This document shows, one piece after another, positions 17,574 to 25,267 of a DNA stretch of 48,066 nt. This DNA is from Acidobacteriota bacterium (lineage in GTDB: Bacteria > Acidobacteriota > Blastocatellia > Pyrinomonadales > Pyrinomonadaceae), in the NCBI GenBank assembly GCA_003223935.1, contig QHXQ01000047.1:1-48066 (forward strand), written 5' to 3'. The first letter of the stretch is position 1. Each line of letters starts with the position of its first letter. A program made the translations under genes and the position numbers. The notes under the pieces were generated by a model. That model was given only the letters and a program-made list of their open reading frames with translations, did no database searches and was not told where the DNA came from.

Positions 17574-20207
17574 ATGTCGCAGCCAACCTATCTGACTTCG
17601 GGCAGCCGCGTCGCAGTCGTCGGCGCAGGGCCGGCCGGTTCGTTCTTCGCCATCGAACTCTTGCGCCGCGCACGCGCTCTGGGCCTCAGTCTCACGGTTG
17701 ACATCTACGACGGCAAGAGCTTCGCCAAGAAGGGTGCGCCCGGTTGCAACATGTGCGCGGGCGCGCTCGGCCACAGTCTAATCGAAGAGATCGAACACGC
17801 CACCACAACCATCCCGCCGCAAGTGATTCATTACGAGATCGAAGGCTACGCCGTGCATTATCAGGATGCGACAGCGCGGCTTGAGGCCGAGCCGGGACGA
17901 AAAATTTACGGCGTCTATCGCGGCGCTGGCCCCGTCAGCACGGAGACGCCGGACGGCGCGCGCAGCTTCGATCAGTTCCTACTCGATCAAGCCATCAAAC
18001 TCGGCGCACGCCACATCGCCGTAAACGTGCAAGACATTGACGTGCCCGCGACGCTCGAACGCCGGCCGGCGATCAAGACCAATGACGGCGAGACGACGGA
18101 ATACGACTTAGTGGTCGGCGCGTTCGGCGTCAACTCGCAACTCAGCCAACGCCTCATCTACGGCTATCAACCGCCGCCGACGTGGAAGACCTGCGTGATC
18201 GAGGCACGCGTCGCCGCAGAGTTTCAACGCGAGAAGCTGGGCAATCTGATCCACTTCTTCGTCTTGAAGCAGCCCGAAGTGCGCTACGTCGCGCTCATTC
18301 CGAAGGGCGAGCACGTGACCGTGACCGCCATCGGCGAGAACGTTGACGTTGTCTCAACCGAGCGACTGCTGCGCGAGTCTTACATGCGCGACTACTTGCC
18401 CGCCGATTGGCGGCTTGATTGTCATTGTCATCCGCGCGTGGCGGTCGGCGCGGCGCGGCTGCCCTATAGCGACCGCTTCGTCATCGTCGGCGACGCATCC
18501 GATTCAAGATATTTGAAGAACGGCGTCGAGTCGGCGCTCGTGACGGCGCGTTTGGCGGCCGATTGCGTCGTCAATCACGGCGTCACGGCTGAGGATTTTG
18601 AAAAGCATTTCTGGCGCGAGTGCGAGCACGTCTTCGGGCGCGACAATCTGTACGGGCGCGCGCTCTTCAAGATTTATGATCGCGTCTTCCCGCATCCGCT
18701 GCTTGCGCCCGTCTATTTCGCCGTGCTCGACGCCGAGCGCAAACAGGGCCGACAAAAGGCGCTGCTTTCCGACGCACTGCTCGCCGCTTTCACGGGCGAT
18801 CAATCTTACAAACGCATTTTGCTGCGCGCCATGCACCCGCGTCTGGCCGCGCGCATGGCCGGTCATGCGGGTTGGCTCGTCTTCGATCAAGTGCGGACAC
18901 GTGTGACGCGCGCCGAACGGACGACTGCGCGCGGGCTGCGGCTGCGCGACGATGCGCGCGTCGCCATTATCGGCGGCGGCCCCGGCGGCGCTTCGTGCGC
19001 GCTGCGGCTGCTGCAAGAATCAAAACGGCGTGGCATGCGTCTGCGCGTCTTGCTCTACGAGCCGAAACAGTTTCCGCGTCAACACAACCCGTGCATGGGC
19101 GTGCTCGCGCCGCCGACCGCAGAAATCTTGCGCGAGCAGTTGCACCTCGAATTACCAACGGCGCTCGTCAAGCGCACGATTAAAGGTTATCGCTTGCACA
19201 GTGACGCAAACGAGATCGAACTGCGCGCGCCGACGACCGAAGAACCGGCGCTGATGGTCTCGCGCTCTGAGTTTGATGAACTGCTACTTGAACGCGCGCG
19301 CGCATCGGGCGCAGAAGTGATCAGCGACCGCGTGACGGGCTTGGAGTTTCATCCCGAAAATCTTGAGCATCCGGTGCGCGTCTATTCCGAAGGCGTATCG
19401 CGCTCGGCCGACATGGTCGTGGCGGCGTGCGGTTTGGATGATGGGCTGTTGTCCGTGCTCGAACAGGTCAGCCCGCGCGCGCGCCGTTACGAACGACCGC
19501 GCGAGACGATGCATTCGATCATCGTCAAACTGCCATGCGATGAACGCTATATTGAAAAGCGACTCGGCGGCCAGATTCACGCCTTTCTGTTGAGCGATCT
19601 GCGGCGCATAGAATTCGGCGCGATCACGCCGAAGCAGACGCACGTGCTCGTCAACGTCATGGGCCGGCACGTCACCTCGCTCGACATGGAAGATTTCCTA
19701 CTCCATCGCAAAGTGCGGACGCTTTTGCCGCGCTTCGATCTGCAAAAGTTGGATTTTTACGAAGGGCACGCGCCAGTGCGCCACGCCGTGAACGTCTCTT
19801 GGGATCGCTTCGTCGCTGTCGGCGACGCGACCGGCTGGCTCAGGCCCTTCAAAGGTATGGGCATCACGACCGCGCTCCAGACCGGCATCGCCGCCGCCGA
19901 CGTGATGCTTGAGCGCGGCATTGATGCGGTCGCGCTCGAAGCTTACGCGCGCCGCACCGTCGAACTCACAGAGGATCAAAGTCACGGCCGGCTCTTGCGC
20001 CAATTTTTGCGCTTCGGCATGGACTTCCGCATGATTGACGGCCTCATCGAACTGGCCAAAACTAACCCAGACCTCTACGCCATCCTCTACGCCGTCATTG
20101 ACGGGCGCGGCTCATATCGGCGCATCACGCACGAACTCCTGCGTGCCGCGCTCCTCTGGCAAGTCGGCACGCTCGCCCTGCGCCGCGTGCTGCGCCCCGT
20201 CAGTTAA
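17574..20207 (+). CDS. Tandem double geranylgeranyl-reductase-like FAD oxidoreductase
   Basis: One continuous 877-residue frame encoding two complete FAD-dependent oxidoreductase modules of the geranylgeranyl reductase/FixC type. Module 1 opens with RVAVVGAGPAGSFFAIELL (about residue 12) and has GCNMCAGALGHSLIEEI and a late FAD motif VIVGDASDSRYLKNGVESAL. Module 2 opens with RVAIIGGGPGGASCALRLL (about residue 461), with NPCMGVLAPPTAEIL and FVAVGDATGWLRPFKGMGIT. Both keep the Cys-containing motif after the dinucleotide fold. The modules are only loosely similar, indicating an old duplication. Start ATG follows GAGGTG by 10 nt. Such enzymes reduce isoprenoid double bonds in lipids or quinones; the substrate here is unknown. 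Confidence 0.85.
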   Translation: MSQPTYLTSGSRVAVVGAGPAGSFFAIELLRRARALGLSLTVDIYDGKSFAKKGAPGCNMCAGALGHSLIEEIEHATTTIPPQVIHYEIEGYAVHYQDATARLEAEPGRKIYGVYRGAGPVSTETPDGARSFDQFLLDQAIKLGARHIAVNVQDIDVPATLERRPAIKTNDGETTEYDLVVGAFGVNSQLSQRLIYGYQPPPTWKTCVIEARVAAEFQREKLGNLIHFFVLKQPEVRYVALIPKGEHVTVTAIGENVDVVSTERLLRESYMRDYLPADWRLDCHCHPRVAVGAARLPYSDRFVIVGDASDSRYLKNGVESALVTARLAADCVVNHGVTAEDFEKHFWRECEHVFGRDNLYGRALFKIYDRVFPHPLLAPVYFAVLDAERKQGRQKALLSDALLAAFTGDQSYKRILLRAMHPRLAARMAGHAGWLVFDQVRTRVTRAERTTARGLRLRDDARVAIIGGGPGGASCALRLLQESKRRGMRLRVLLYEPKQFPRQHNPCMGVLAPPTAEILREQLHLELPTALVKRTIKGYRLHSDANEIELRAPTTEEPALMVSRSEFDELLLERARASGAEVISDRVTGLEFHPENLEHPVRVYSEGVSRSADMVVAACGLDDGLLSVLEQVSPRARRYERPRETMHSIIVKLPCDERYIEKRLGGQIHAFLLSDLRRIEFGAITPKQTHVLVNVMGRHVTSLDMEDFLLHRKVRTLLPRFDLQKLDFYEGHAPVRHAVNVSWDRFVAVGDATGWLRPFKGMGITTALQTGIAAADVMLERGIDAVALEAYARRTVELTEDQSHGRLLRQFLRFGMDFRMIDGLIELAKTNPDLYAILYAVIDGRGSYRRITHELLRAALLWQVGTLALRRVLRPVS

Positions 20208-20331
20208 GTCGCTTCACAGTTATTGTCTAAATGCTGAACGATGATTAAAATCTCGGCCGCAAGATAAGCTGACAGCACGCACGTTTCCTTTTCGTCGCTG
20301 ACCGACACATACCGCCCCGCAGGAGGTCGCC

Positions 20332-21738
20332 ATGTACTTCAAACAGTTCTATCTCGGTTGTCTCGCGCACGCTTCATACCTGATCGCAGCGGCGGGCGAA
20401 GCGGCGGTTGTCGATCCGCAGCGCGACGTTGATCAGTACATCACGGAAGCCGAAGCACAGGGCTGCCGGATCAAGTACGTCATCGAGACGCACCTGCACG
20501 CGGATTTTGTGAGCGGGCACGCGGAGCTTGCGGCGCGCACCGGCGCTGAGGTCGTGATCGGCGCGCAAGCCGGCGCAAAGTTTCCGCATCGCGCGGTGCG
20601 TGATGGCGACGAGTTGCACGTCGGTCAAGTGGTCTTGCGCATCCTTGAGACGCCGGGGCACACGCCCGAAGGCATCTCGCTCCTCGTGATTGACACGACG
20701 GTCTCCGACCAACCGCAGAAGGTGCTCACAGGCGACACGCTCTTTATCGGCGACGTGGGCCGGCCCGATCTGGCGGGCGCGCGCGGCTACACTTCAGAGA
20801 TGATGGCCGGGATGCTCTACGACAGTCTGCACGACAAGTTATTAAAATTGGCTGACAACGTCGAGGTCTATCCGGCGCACGGCGCAGGTTCGATGTGCGG
20901 GCGCAACATGTCGCAGGAGACATCTTCAACCATCGGGCAGCAACGCCAATTCAACTATGCGCTCAAGCCGATGGCGCGCGCTGAGTTCGTTCGTATGATG
21001 ACGACCGACCTGCCCGAACAGCCCGCCTACTTCGCGCGCGATGCAGAGATCAATCGCACGGGCGCGCCCGCGCTCGCCACACTGCCGCATCCCCGCGCGC
21101 TCGCGCCCGAAGAGGTTGCACAACAGATTGAAAGCGGCGCGGTGCTCTTAGACGTGCGCCCGGCCGCAGAGTTCGGCGCGGCGCACGTGCCCGGGGCGCT
21201 CAACGTCGGCTTGGGCGGACAGTTCGCCATCTGGGCCGGGAGTCTCATCGCGCCGACTGCGGCGATCATCATCGTGGGCGAGAGCGAGGCGCAGGTGGAC
21301 GAGAGCGTGATGCGCCTGGCGCGCGTCGGTTTGGAGAACGTGCGCGGTTACTTGCGCGGCGGCGTGGAGGCATGGCGCGCGGCGGGGCGGGCAACGGCGA
21401 CCGTGCCGCAAATCTCCGTCGCCGAGTTGAAAGAACTGATCGAGACAAGACCAGACCTGCAAGTCCTCGACGTGCGCCACCCACCTGAATACGCGAGCGG
21501 GCACGTGCCGCGCGCACAGAGCGCGCCGCTTGCGCAACTCGAAAAGCAGTTCGAGCAATTGCATCTCGACGCGGCGCGTCCGCTCGCCGTCATCTGCGCC
21601 GGCGGCTATCGCTCCAGCGCCGCCACTTCCATCCTCGCTCGGCATGACTTCATCAACCTACTCAACGTCAACGGCGGCACGAGCGCGTGGATCAGCGCGG
21701 GCTACGAAACGAAAACTACAGTGACTGGTGCCAAGTGA
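20332..21738 (+). CDS. MBL-fold hydrolase with two C-terminal rhodanese domains (persulfide dioxygenase-like)
   Basis: Soluble 468-aa protein, probably oxidising glutathione or other persulfides to sulfite (ETHE1-type), with transfer of sulfane sulfur by a fused rhodanese. MBL domain (about 1-240): ETHLHADFVSGH and LETPGHTPEGISL, GDTLFIGDVGRPDL and VYPAHGAGSMCG give the mononuclear iron ligands. Rhodanese 1 (about 260-355) has VLLDVRPAAEFGAAHVPGAL but VGES where the catalytic Cys should be, so it is inactive. Rhodanese 2 (about 365-465) has VICAGGYRSSAA with catalytic Cys. The start has a perfect AGGAGG 5-10 nt upstream. The 3' end runs into hairpin D. It sits beside sulfate uptake genes. Confidence 0.9.
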   Translation: MYFKQFYLGCLAHASYLIAAAGEAAVVDPQRDVDQYITEAEAQGCRIKYVIETHLHADFVSGHAELAARTGAEVVIGAQAGAKFPHRAVRDGDELHVGQVVLRILETPGHTPEGISLLVIDTTVSDQPQKVLTGDTLFIGDVGRPDLAGARGYTSEMMAGMLYDSLHDKLLKLADNVEVYPAHGAGSMCGRNMSQETSSTIGQQRQFNYALKPMARAEFVRMMTTDLPEQPAYFARDAEINRTGAPALATLPHPRALAPEEVAQQIESGAVLLDVRPAAEFGAAHVPGALNVGLGGQFAIWAGSLIAPTAAIIIVGESEAQVDESVMRLARVGLENVRGYLRGGVEAWRAAGRATATVPQISVAELKELIETRPDLQVLDVRHPPEYASGHVPRAQSAPLAQLEKQFEQLHLDAARPLAVICAGGYRSSAATSILARHDFINLLNVNGGTSAWISAGYETKTTVTGAK

Positions 21739-21798
21739 CGAGTGCCAAGTTGAAGACTTGTTCTCGGCTCGGCACTCGTCACTTGGCACTCGTCACTG
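21719..21798. repeat. Intergenic inverted repeat overlapping a stop codon, copy D
   Basis: Arms 21719-21746 and 21771-21798 (28 nt each) are inverted complements with only a few mismatches; both are made of GTGCCAA and GTGACGA heptamers. The TGA stop of the MBL/rhodanese gene (21736-21738) lies inside the left arm, so the last codons (V-T-G-A-K) come from the repeat. A run of TTTT follows the right arm, so it may also act as a terminator separating it from the sulfate operon. Confidence 0.75.
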
Positions 21799-21840
21799 CT
21801 TTTGCCCCTTCCCGAAATGGCCCTAACTATGTTATAGACG

Positions 21841-21893
21841 CACGAAACCCCCGCATAGGTGAGAGGCATAAAGGTTCGTGGCCGCGAGTTTCG
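21841..21893 (+). promoter_or_regulatory. Leader with alternative hairpins before the sulfate transporter operon
   Basis: CACGAAACC (21841-21849) can pair with GGTTCGTG (21873-21880; one bulged A), while CGAAAC inside the same left arm (21843-21848) can instead pair with GTTTCG (21888-21893), just before the AAGGAG ribosome binding site at about 21896. The two pairings exclude each other, as in a riboswitch or leader control element. I do not recognise a known riboswitch class. A weak promoter (TTGCCC at 21802, TAACTA at 21824) may precede it. Confidence 0.35.
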
Positions 21894-21913
21894 ATAAGGA
21901 GACTTCTTCGACC

Positions 21914-22999
21914 ATGAAGCGGAGACGCACACTCAGCAGCCGAAGCATGGCGGTCGGCGTGGCGCTCGCGCTGCCGGTCTTGTTGGCGTTGAGCAGTTGC
22001 ATGCCGAAAGGGCCGTCGGGCGCGGGTAGCGTGCAGTTGACCGTCTATGGCTTCTCGATCATGAAAGAGTCGCTGGAGAAGTCGATCTTTCCGGGCTTTG
22101 CGGCAAAGTGGAAACAGGAGCACGGGCAGGAGGTGAAGTTCGTCTCATCGTTTGCCGGTTCTGAGACTGTCACGAATCAAATCTTGCAGGGCACACCCGC
22201 AGACATCGCCATCCTCTCGATTGACCGCGATGCGCAGCGACTCAAACAAGGCGGCGCGGTCACGTCCGATTGGCACAGTCTGCCGCACCAAGGCATCATC
22301 AACAAGACGCCCTTCATCATCCTCGTGCGCAAGGGCAACCCGAAAGGCATTCACGACTTCGCCGATCTCGCCAAGCCCGGCGTGAAGCTAATCCATCCTG
22401 ATCCGATCAGTTCCGGCGGCGCGCAGTGGTCGATCCTCGCCATCTACGGCTCAGAAATAATAAAGGCACAACAACAGCCAAGCTCATCCGCGATGGAAAG
22501 CAACCCAGGAATGAAAATCGAAAACGTCGGCCAGCAACGCGCGGAAGCTTTGCTCAAATCCGTCTGGCATAACGTCATCTCCACACCCGGCTCGGCGCGC
22601 GAGGCGCGGACGCAGTTTGAGACCGGCTTCGGCGATGCGCTCATTACTTACGAACTAGAAGGCTTATTGATGAAGCAAGCGAACGCAGCCGTCGAAGTCG
22701 TCGTGCCCGATGCGACGATCTACAGCGAGCATCCGGCGGTCGTCGTGGATCGCAACGTGACGGCTGCGGAGCGGCCCATCGTTGATGCCTTCATGCAATA
22801 TCTTTGGGAGGACGCAGCGCAGCAGGCATTTGTGCAATACCATTTCCATTCAATCACGCACGATTCATTCAACAGCGCGAACAAGGAGTTTGCGCACATC
22901 AATCATCCCTTCACCGTTGCCGACCTCGGCGGCTGGGACAGGGCTTATCCCGACATCATCGAAAAAGTTTTTCGCGAGCAAGTACAAAAAGGAAAGTAG
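21914..22999 (+). CDS. sbp: Sulfate ABC transporter, substrate-binding lipoprotein
   Basis: Periplasmic sulfate/thiosulfate-binding protein of the Sbp/CysP family. The signal peptide ends in LLALSSC, a good lipobox, so it is membrane-anchored. Family landmarks: FAGSETVTNQILQGTPADIA, LIHPDPISSGGAQWSILAIY (anion loop) and FGDALITYELEGLL. The C-terminus contains HPFTVADLGGWDRAYPDIIE, typical of the family. The ATG at 21914 with AAGGAG 12 nt upstream is preferred over a GTG at 21878, which would extend the protein beyond the signal peptide. First gene of the uptake operon; the stop codon borders hairpin E. Confidence 0.93.
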   Translation: MKRRRTLSSRSMAVGVALALPVLLALSSCMPKGPSGAGSVQLTVYGFSIMKESLEKSIFPGFAAKWKQEHGQEVKFVSSFAGSETVTNQILQGTPADIAILSIDRDAQRLKQGGAVTSDWHSLPHQGIINKTPFIILVRKGNPKGIHDFADLAKPGVKLIHPDPISSGGAQWSILAIYGSEIIKAQQQPSSSAMESNPGMKIENVGQQRAEALLKSVWHNVISTPGSAREARTQFETGFGDALITYELEGLLMKQANAAVEVVVPDATIYSEHPAVVVDRNVTAAERPIVDAFMQYLWEDAAQQAFVQYHFHSITHDSFNSANKEFAHINHPFTVADLGGWDRAYPDIIEKVFREQVQKGK

Positions 23000-23055
23000 T
23001 CAGTGGTCAGTGATCAGTAAAAAACAGTTGCTTTTACTGACCACTGACCACTGAC
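22999..23055 (+). repeat. Intra-operon inverted repeat between sbp and the permease gene, copy E
   Basis: Arms 22999-23022 and 23032-23055 match in inverted orientation at 23 of 24 positions, with a 9-nt loop. Each arm is GTCAGTG-GTCAGTG-like units plus AGTAAAA. It starts on the last base of the sbp stop codon and ends 9 nt before the permease ATG. Such a stable stem within an operon should protect sbp mRNA or reduce downstream transcription, giving more binding protein than permease, as REP elements do in maltose operons. Confidence 0.8.
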
Positions 23056-23064
23056 CACTGCGTT

Positions 23065-23901
23065 ATGAGTACAGCCATCTCCACCATGCGGCATGTGCGC
23101 GGCTTCGATGTCGTGCGCCCTCTGAGCGTCGTCGCGTTGCTGGCGATCATGTTGCCGTTGGTGTTGCTGCCGCTCCTGTCAATCTTCATCTTCGGCACGA
23201 GCAAGGGCCTCGGCACTTTCTGGGCGGCACTGACCGCGCCCGAAGCAACTTTCGCCATGCAACTCTCGCTCTTCACGAGTTTCTGGGCGACAGTCTTCAA
23301 CGTGTTCTTCGGGCTGTTCGCGGCTTACGTGCTCTCGCGTTACGATTTCTACGGGCGCAACGCGATCATCGTGACCATCTCTTTGCCGACCGCGATCCCG
23401 ACGGCTGTGGCGGGCTTTGCGCTCTTGTTGTTGTGGGGCCCTTACGGCGTGTTGGGGCGGCTGCTTGCGCCACACGGCATCCAGTTGATGTTCACGGCTT
23501 GGGCGATCATTCTGGCCAATATCTTCGTCACCTTCCCGCTCGCGTTCGGCGTCATCAAACCCGTGTTCGACACGATGAGCCGTTCGCTTGAAGAGGCTTC
23601 GGCGACCATCGGCGCGACGCGCTGGCAGACGTTCTGGCATGTGACGCTGCCATCCTTGCGCGGCGCGATTGTGACGGGCGCGCTCTTAACGTTTGCGCGC
23701 GCGGTCGGCGAGTTCGGCTCGACGATTCTCGTCTCCGGCAATCTGGCGATGCGGACACAGACCGCGCCGCTCTACATCTTCGCCAAGTTCAACGAGGGGC
23801 AGGTCGAAGCGGCGAACGCCGTCGCCATCGTGCTCGCGCTCTTCTCGTTCTTCATCTTCAGCGTCCTGTTCTTCGCCCGCGATTGGCTCGAAGCCGACTG
23901 A
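23065..23901 (+). CDS. cysT: Sulfate ABC transporter permease
   Basis: Inner-membrane permease subunit with six or so transmembrane helices (278 aa) and the cytoplasmic EAA loop EEASATIGATRWQTFWHVTL that docks on the ATPase. FARAVGEFGSTILVSGNLAM is the hallmark of sulfate permeases CysT/CysW. Only this one permease gene lies between the binding-protein and ATPase genes, whereas sulfate systems usually encode CysT plus CysW; a homodimeric channel is the simplest reading. The cysT symbol is by position and similarity and could equally be cysW. The cysA start follows 14 bp downstream. Confidence 0.88.
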   Translation: MSTAISTMRHVRGFDVVRPLSVVALLAIMLPLVLLPLLSIFIFGTSKGLGTFWAALTAPEATFAMQLSLFTSFWATVFNVFFGLFAAYVLSRYDFYGRNAIIVTISLPTAIPTAVAGFALLLLWGPYGVLGRLLAPHGIQLMFTAWAIILANIFVTFPLAFGVIKPVFDTMSRSLEEASATIGATRWQTFWHVTLPSLRGAIVTGALLTFARAVGEFGSTILVSGNLAMRTQTAPLYIFAKFNEGQVEAANAVAIVLALFSFFIFSVLFFARDWLEAD

Positions 23902-23915
23902 GGTGTTCTGGACTC

Positions 23916-25217
23916 ATGCAAGCAGAGAAAGCCAAAGCTAACGAGCCGAACCAAACCGACGCACCGCCGCGCGCCAGCGAGCAGAATGGGCCGGACGAAG
24001 CGCGCGCGCCGTCGGCAGCGCAAACCACGCCGGAAGTGGCGGCGCACATTGTCGGCTTGAGCAAGAGCTTCAAAGGCACGCAGGTGCTCGACGATGTCAC
24101 GTTCGATGTGGCCGAAGGCGAATCGCTCGTGCTGCTCGGCGCGTCGGGGAGCGGCAAGACGACCATCCTGCGCATCATCGCCGGATTGGAAGAACCGAAT
24201 ACGGGGCGCATCGTCTTACACGGGCGCGACGTGACAGAGTTGCCCGCGCGCGAGCGCGGCGTCGGCGTGATCTTTCAAGACTACGCGCTCTTTCCGCGCA
24301 TGACCGTCGAAAAAAACATCAGCTACGGCTTGCGCATCCGCAAGCGCCCGCGCAAAGAGATCAAAGAGACGGTTGCGCGCCTGCTCACGCTCGTCAAACT
24401 CGAAGAGCATCGCAAAAAATATCCGGCGCAACTATCGGGCGGGCAACAACAGCGCGTGGCCATTGCCCGCACGCTTGCCTATCAACCGCAGGTCTTGTTA
24501 TTCGATGAACCGTTCGGCGCGCTCGACGCGCAGACGCGCGTGCGTCTGCGGCGCGAGATTCGCGCGTTGTTGCGCGAGATCAAAGTGCCCGCCATCTTCA
24601 TCACGCACGATCAGGAAGAGGCGCTTGAACTAGGCGACCGCATCGCCGTCCTGCATAGCGGAAGGCTCGAACAGATCGGCACGCCCGACGAGGTTTACAA
24701 CCGGCCTGAAACCGAATACGTCGCCACGTTTCTCGGCGCGGCGAATCTGCTCGTGGGCGTCGTCTATCACGGCGCGGTCGAGATCGGCACGGCCGCGATT
24801 CCGGCCCGCGCAGAGACCGAACGCTTCCGCGACGGTCAATCCGTCAAGCTCGTCTTTCGGCCCGAAGATGTGGTCTTGAGTGAGACGGGCACGCTGCCCG
24901 AAGGTGTGCGCCGCTTGACCAACGGCATCATCGAAGAGATCAACTTCGTCGGCGCTTACGAGCGGCTCACGTTGCGCCTCGATCTCATCGCGCGGCAGAC
25001 GCAAGCCGAAGAGCCGCCACTCTACAACGTGACCATCAACACGCTCGACCGGCGCATCGGCGTGCCCATCATCGTCACGCGCCCCAAGCCTGACGCCAAC
25101 GTCGCGCGGCTGCAAGTCGGCCTGCGCGTCGCCGTCGGCCTCAAGCTCTTCCGCGTCCTACCAAACTTCACGCTCGCCTCCGAGCGCGGCAGCAAGTCAG
25201 TTGACATGCGTGGCTAG
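23916..25217 (+). CDS. cysA: Sulfate ABC transporter ATP-binding protein
   Basis: Cytosolic ATPase of the sulfate/thiosulfate importer, 433 aa. Walker A GASGSGKTT, Q-loop VIFQDYALFPRMTV, signature LSGGQQQRVAIARTLA, Walker B VLLFDEPFGALDAQTR and H-loop ITHDQEEALELGDRI are all intact. The C-terminal about 130 residues form a TOBE-like regulatory region (VKLVFRPEDVVLSE). The N-terminus carries an unusual extension of about 45 residues rich in Ala, Pro, Glu and Asn before the first ABC strand. Start at the ATG 23916 with GAGGTG 11 nt upstream. Last gene of the operon, convergent with the island that follows. Confidence 0.93.
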   Translation: MQAEKAKANEPNQTDAPPRASEQNGPDEARAPSAAQTTPEVAAHIVGLSKSFKGTQVLDDVTFDVAEGESLVLLGASGSGKTTILRIIAGLEEPNTGRIVLHGRDVTELPARERGVGVIFQDYALFPRMTVEKNISYGLRIRKRPRKEIKETVARLLTLVKLEEHRKKYPAQLSGGQQQRVAIARTLAYQPQVLLFDEPFGALDAQTRVRLRREIRALLREIKVPAIFITHDQEEALELGDRIAVLHSGRLEQIGTPDEVYNRPETEYVATFLGAANLLVGVVYHGAVEIGTAAIPARAETERFRDGQSVKLVFRPEDVVLSETGTLPEGVRRLTNGIIEEINFVGAYERLTLRLDLIARQTQAEEPPLYNVTINTLDRRIGVPIIVTRPKPDANVARLQVGLRVAVGLKLFRVLPNFTLASERGSKSVDMRG

Positions 25218-25267
25218 GAAATTATTAGCGTAACAGTTGGCGCCGCCCGAAAGAGACGCGCGCGTGC

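Noticed and set aside
21841..21893. Known SAM riboswitch upstream of the sulfate operon
   Set aside because: I could not match the sequence to SAM-I or SAM-II consensus features as I know them; kept only as an unassigned leader.
21719..23055. CRISPR-like or transposon-end interpretation of the hairpins
   Set aside because: No regular repeat-spacer pattern, no target-site duplication and no transposase nearby; the units differ between copies.
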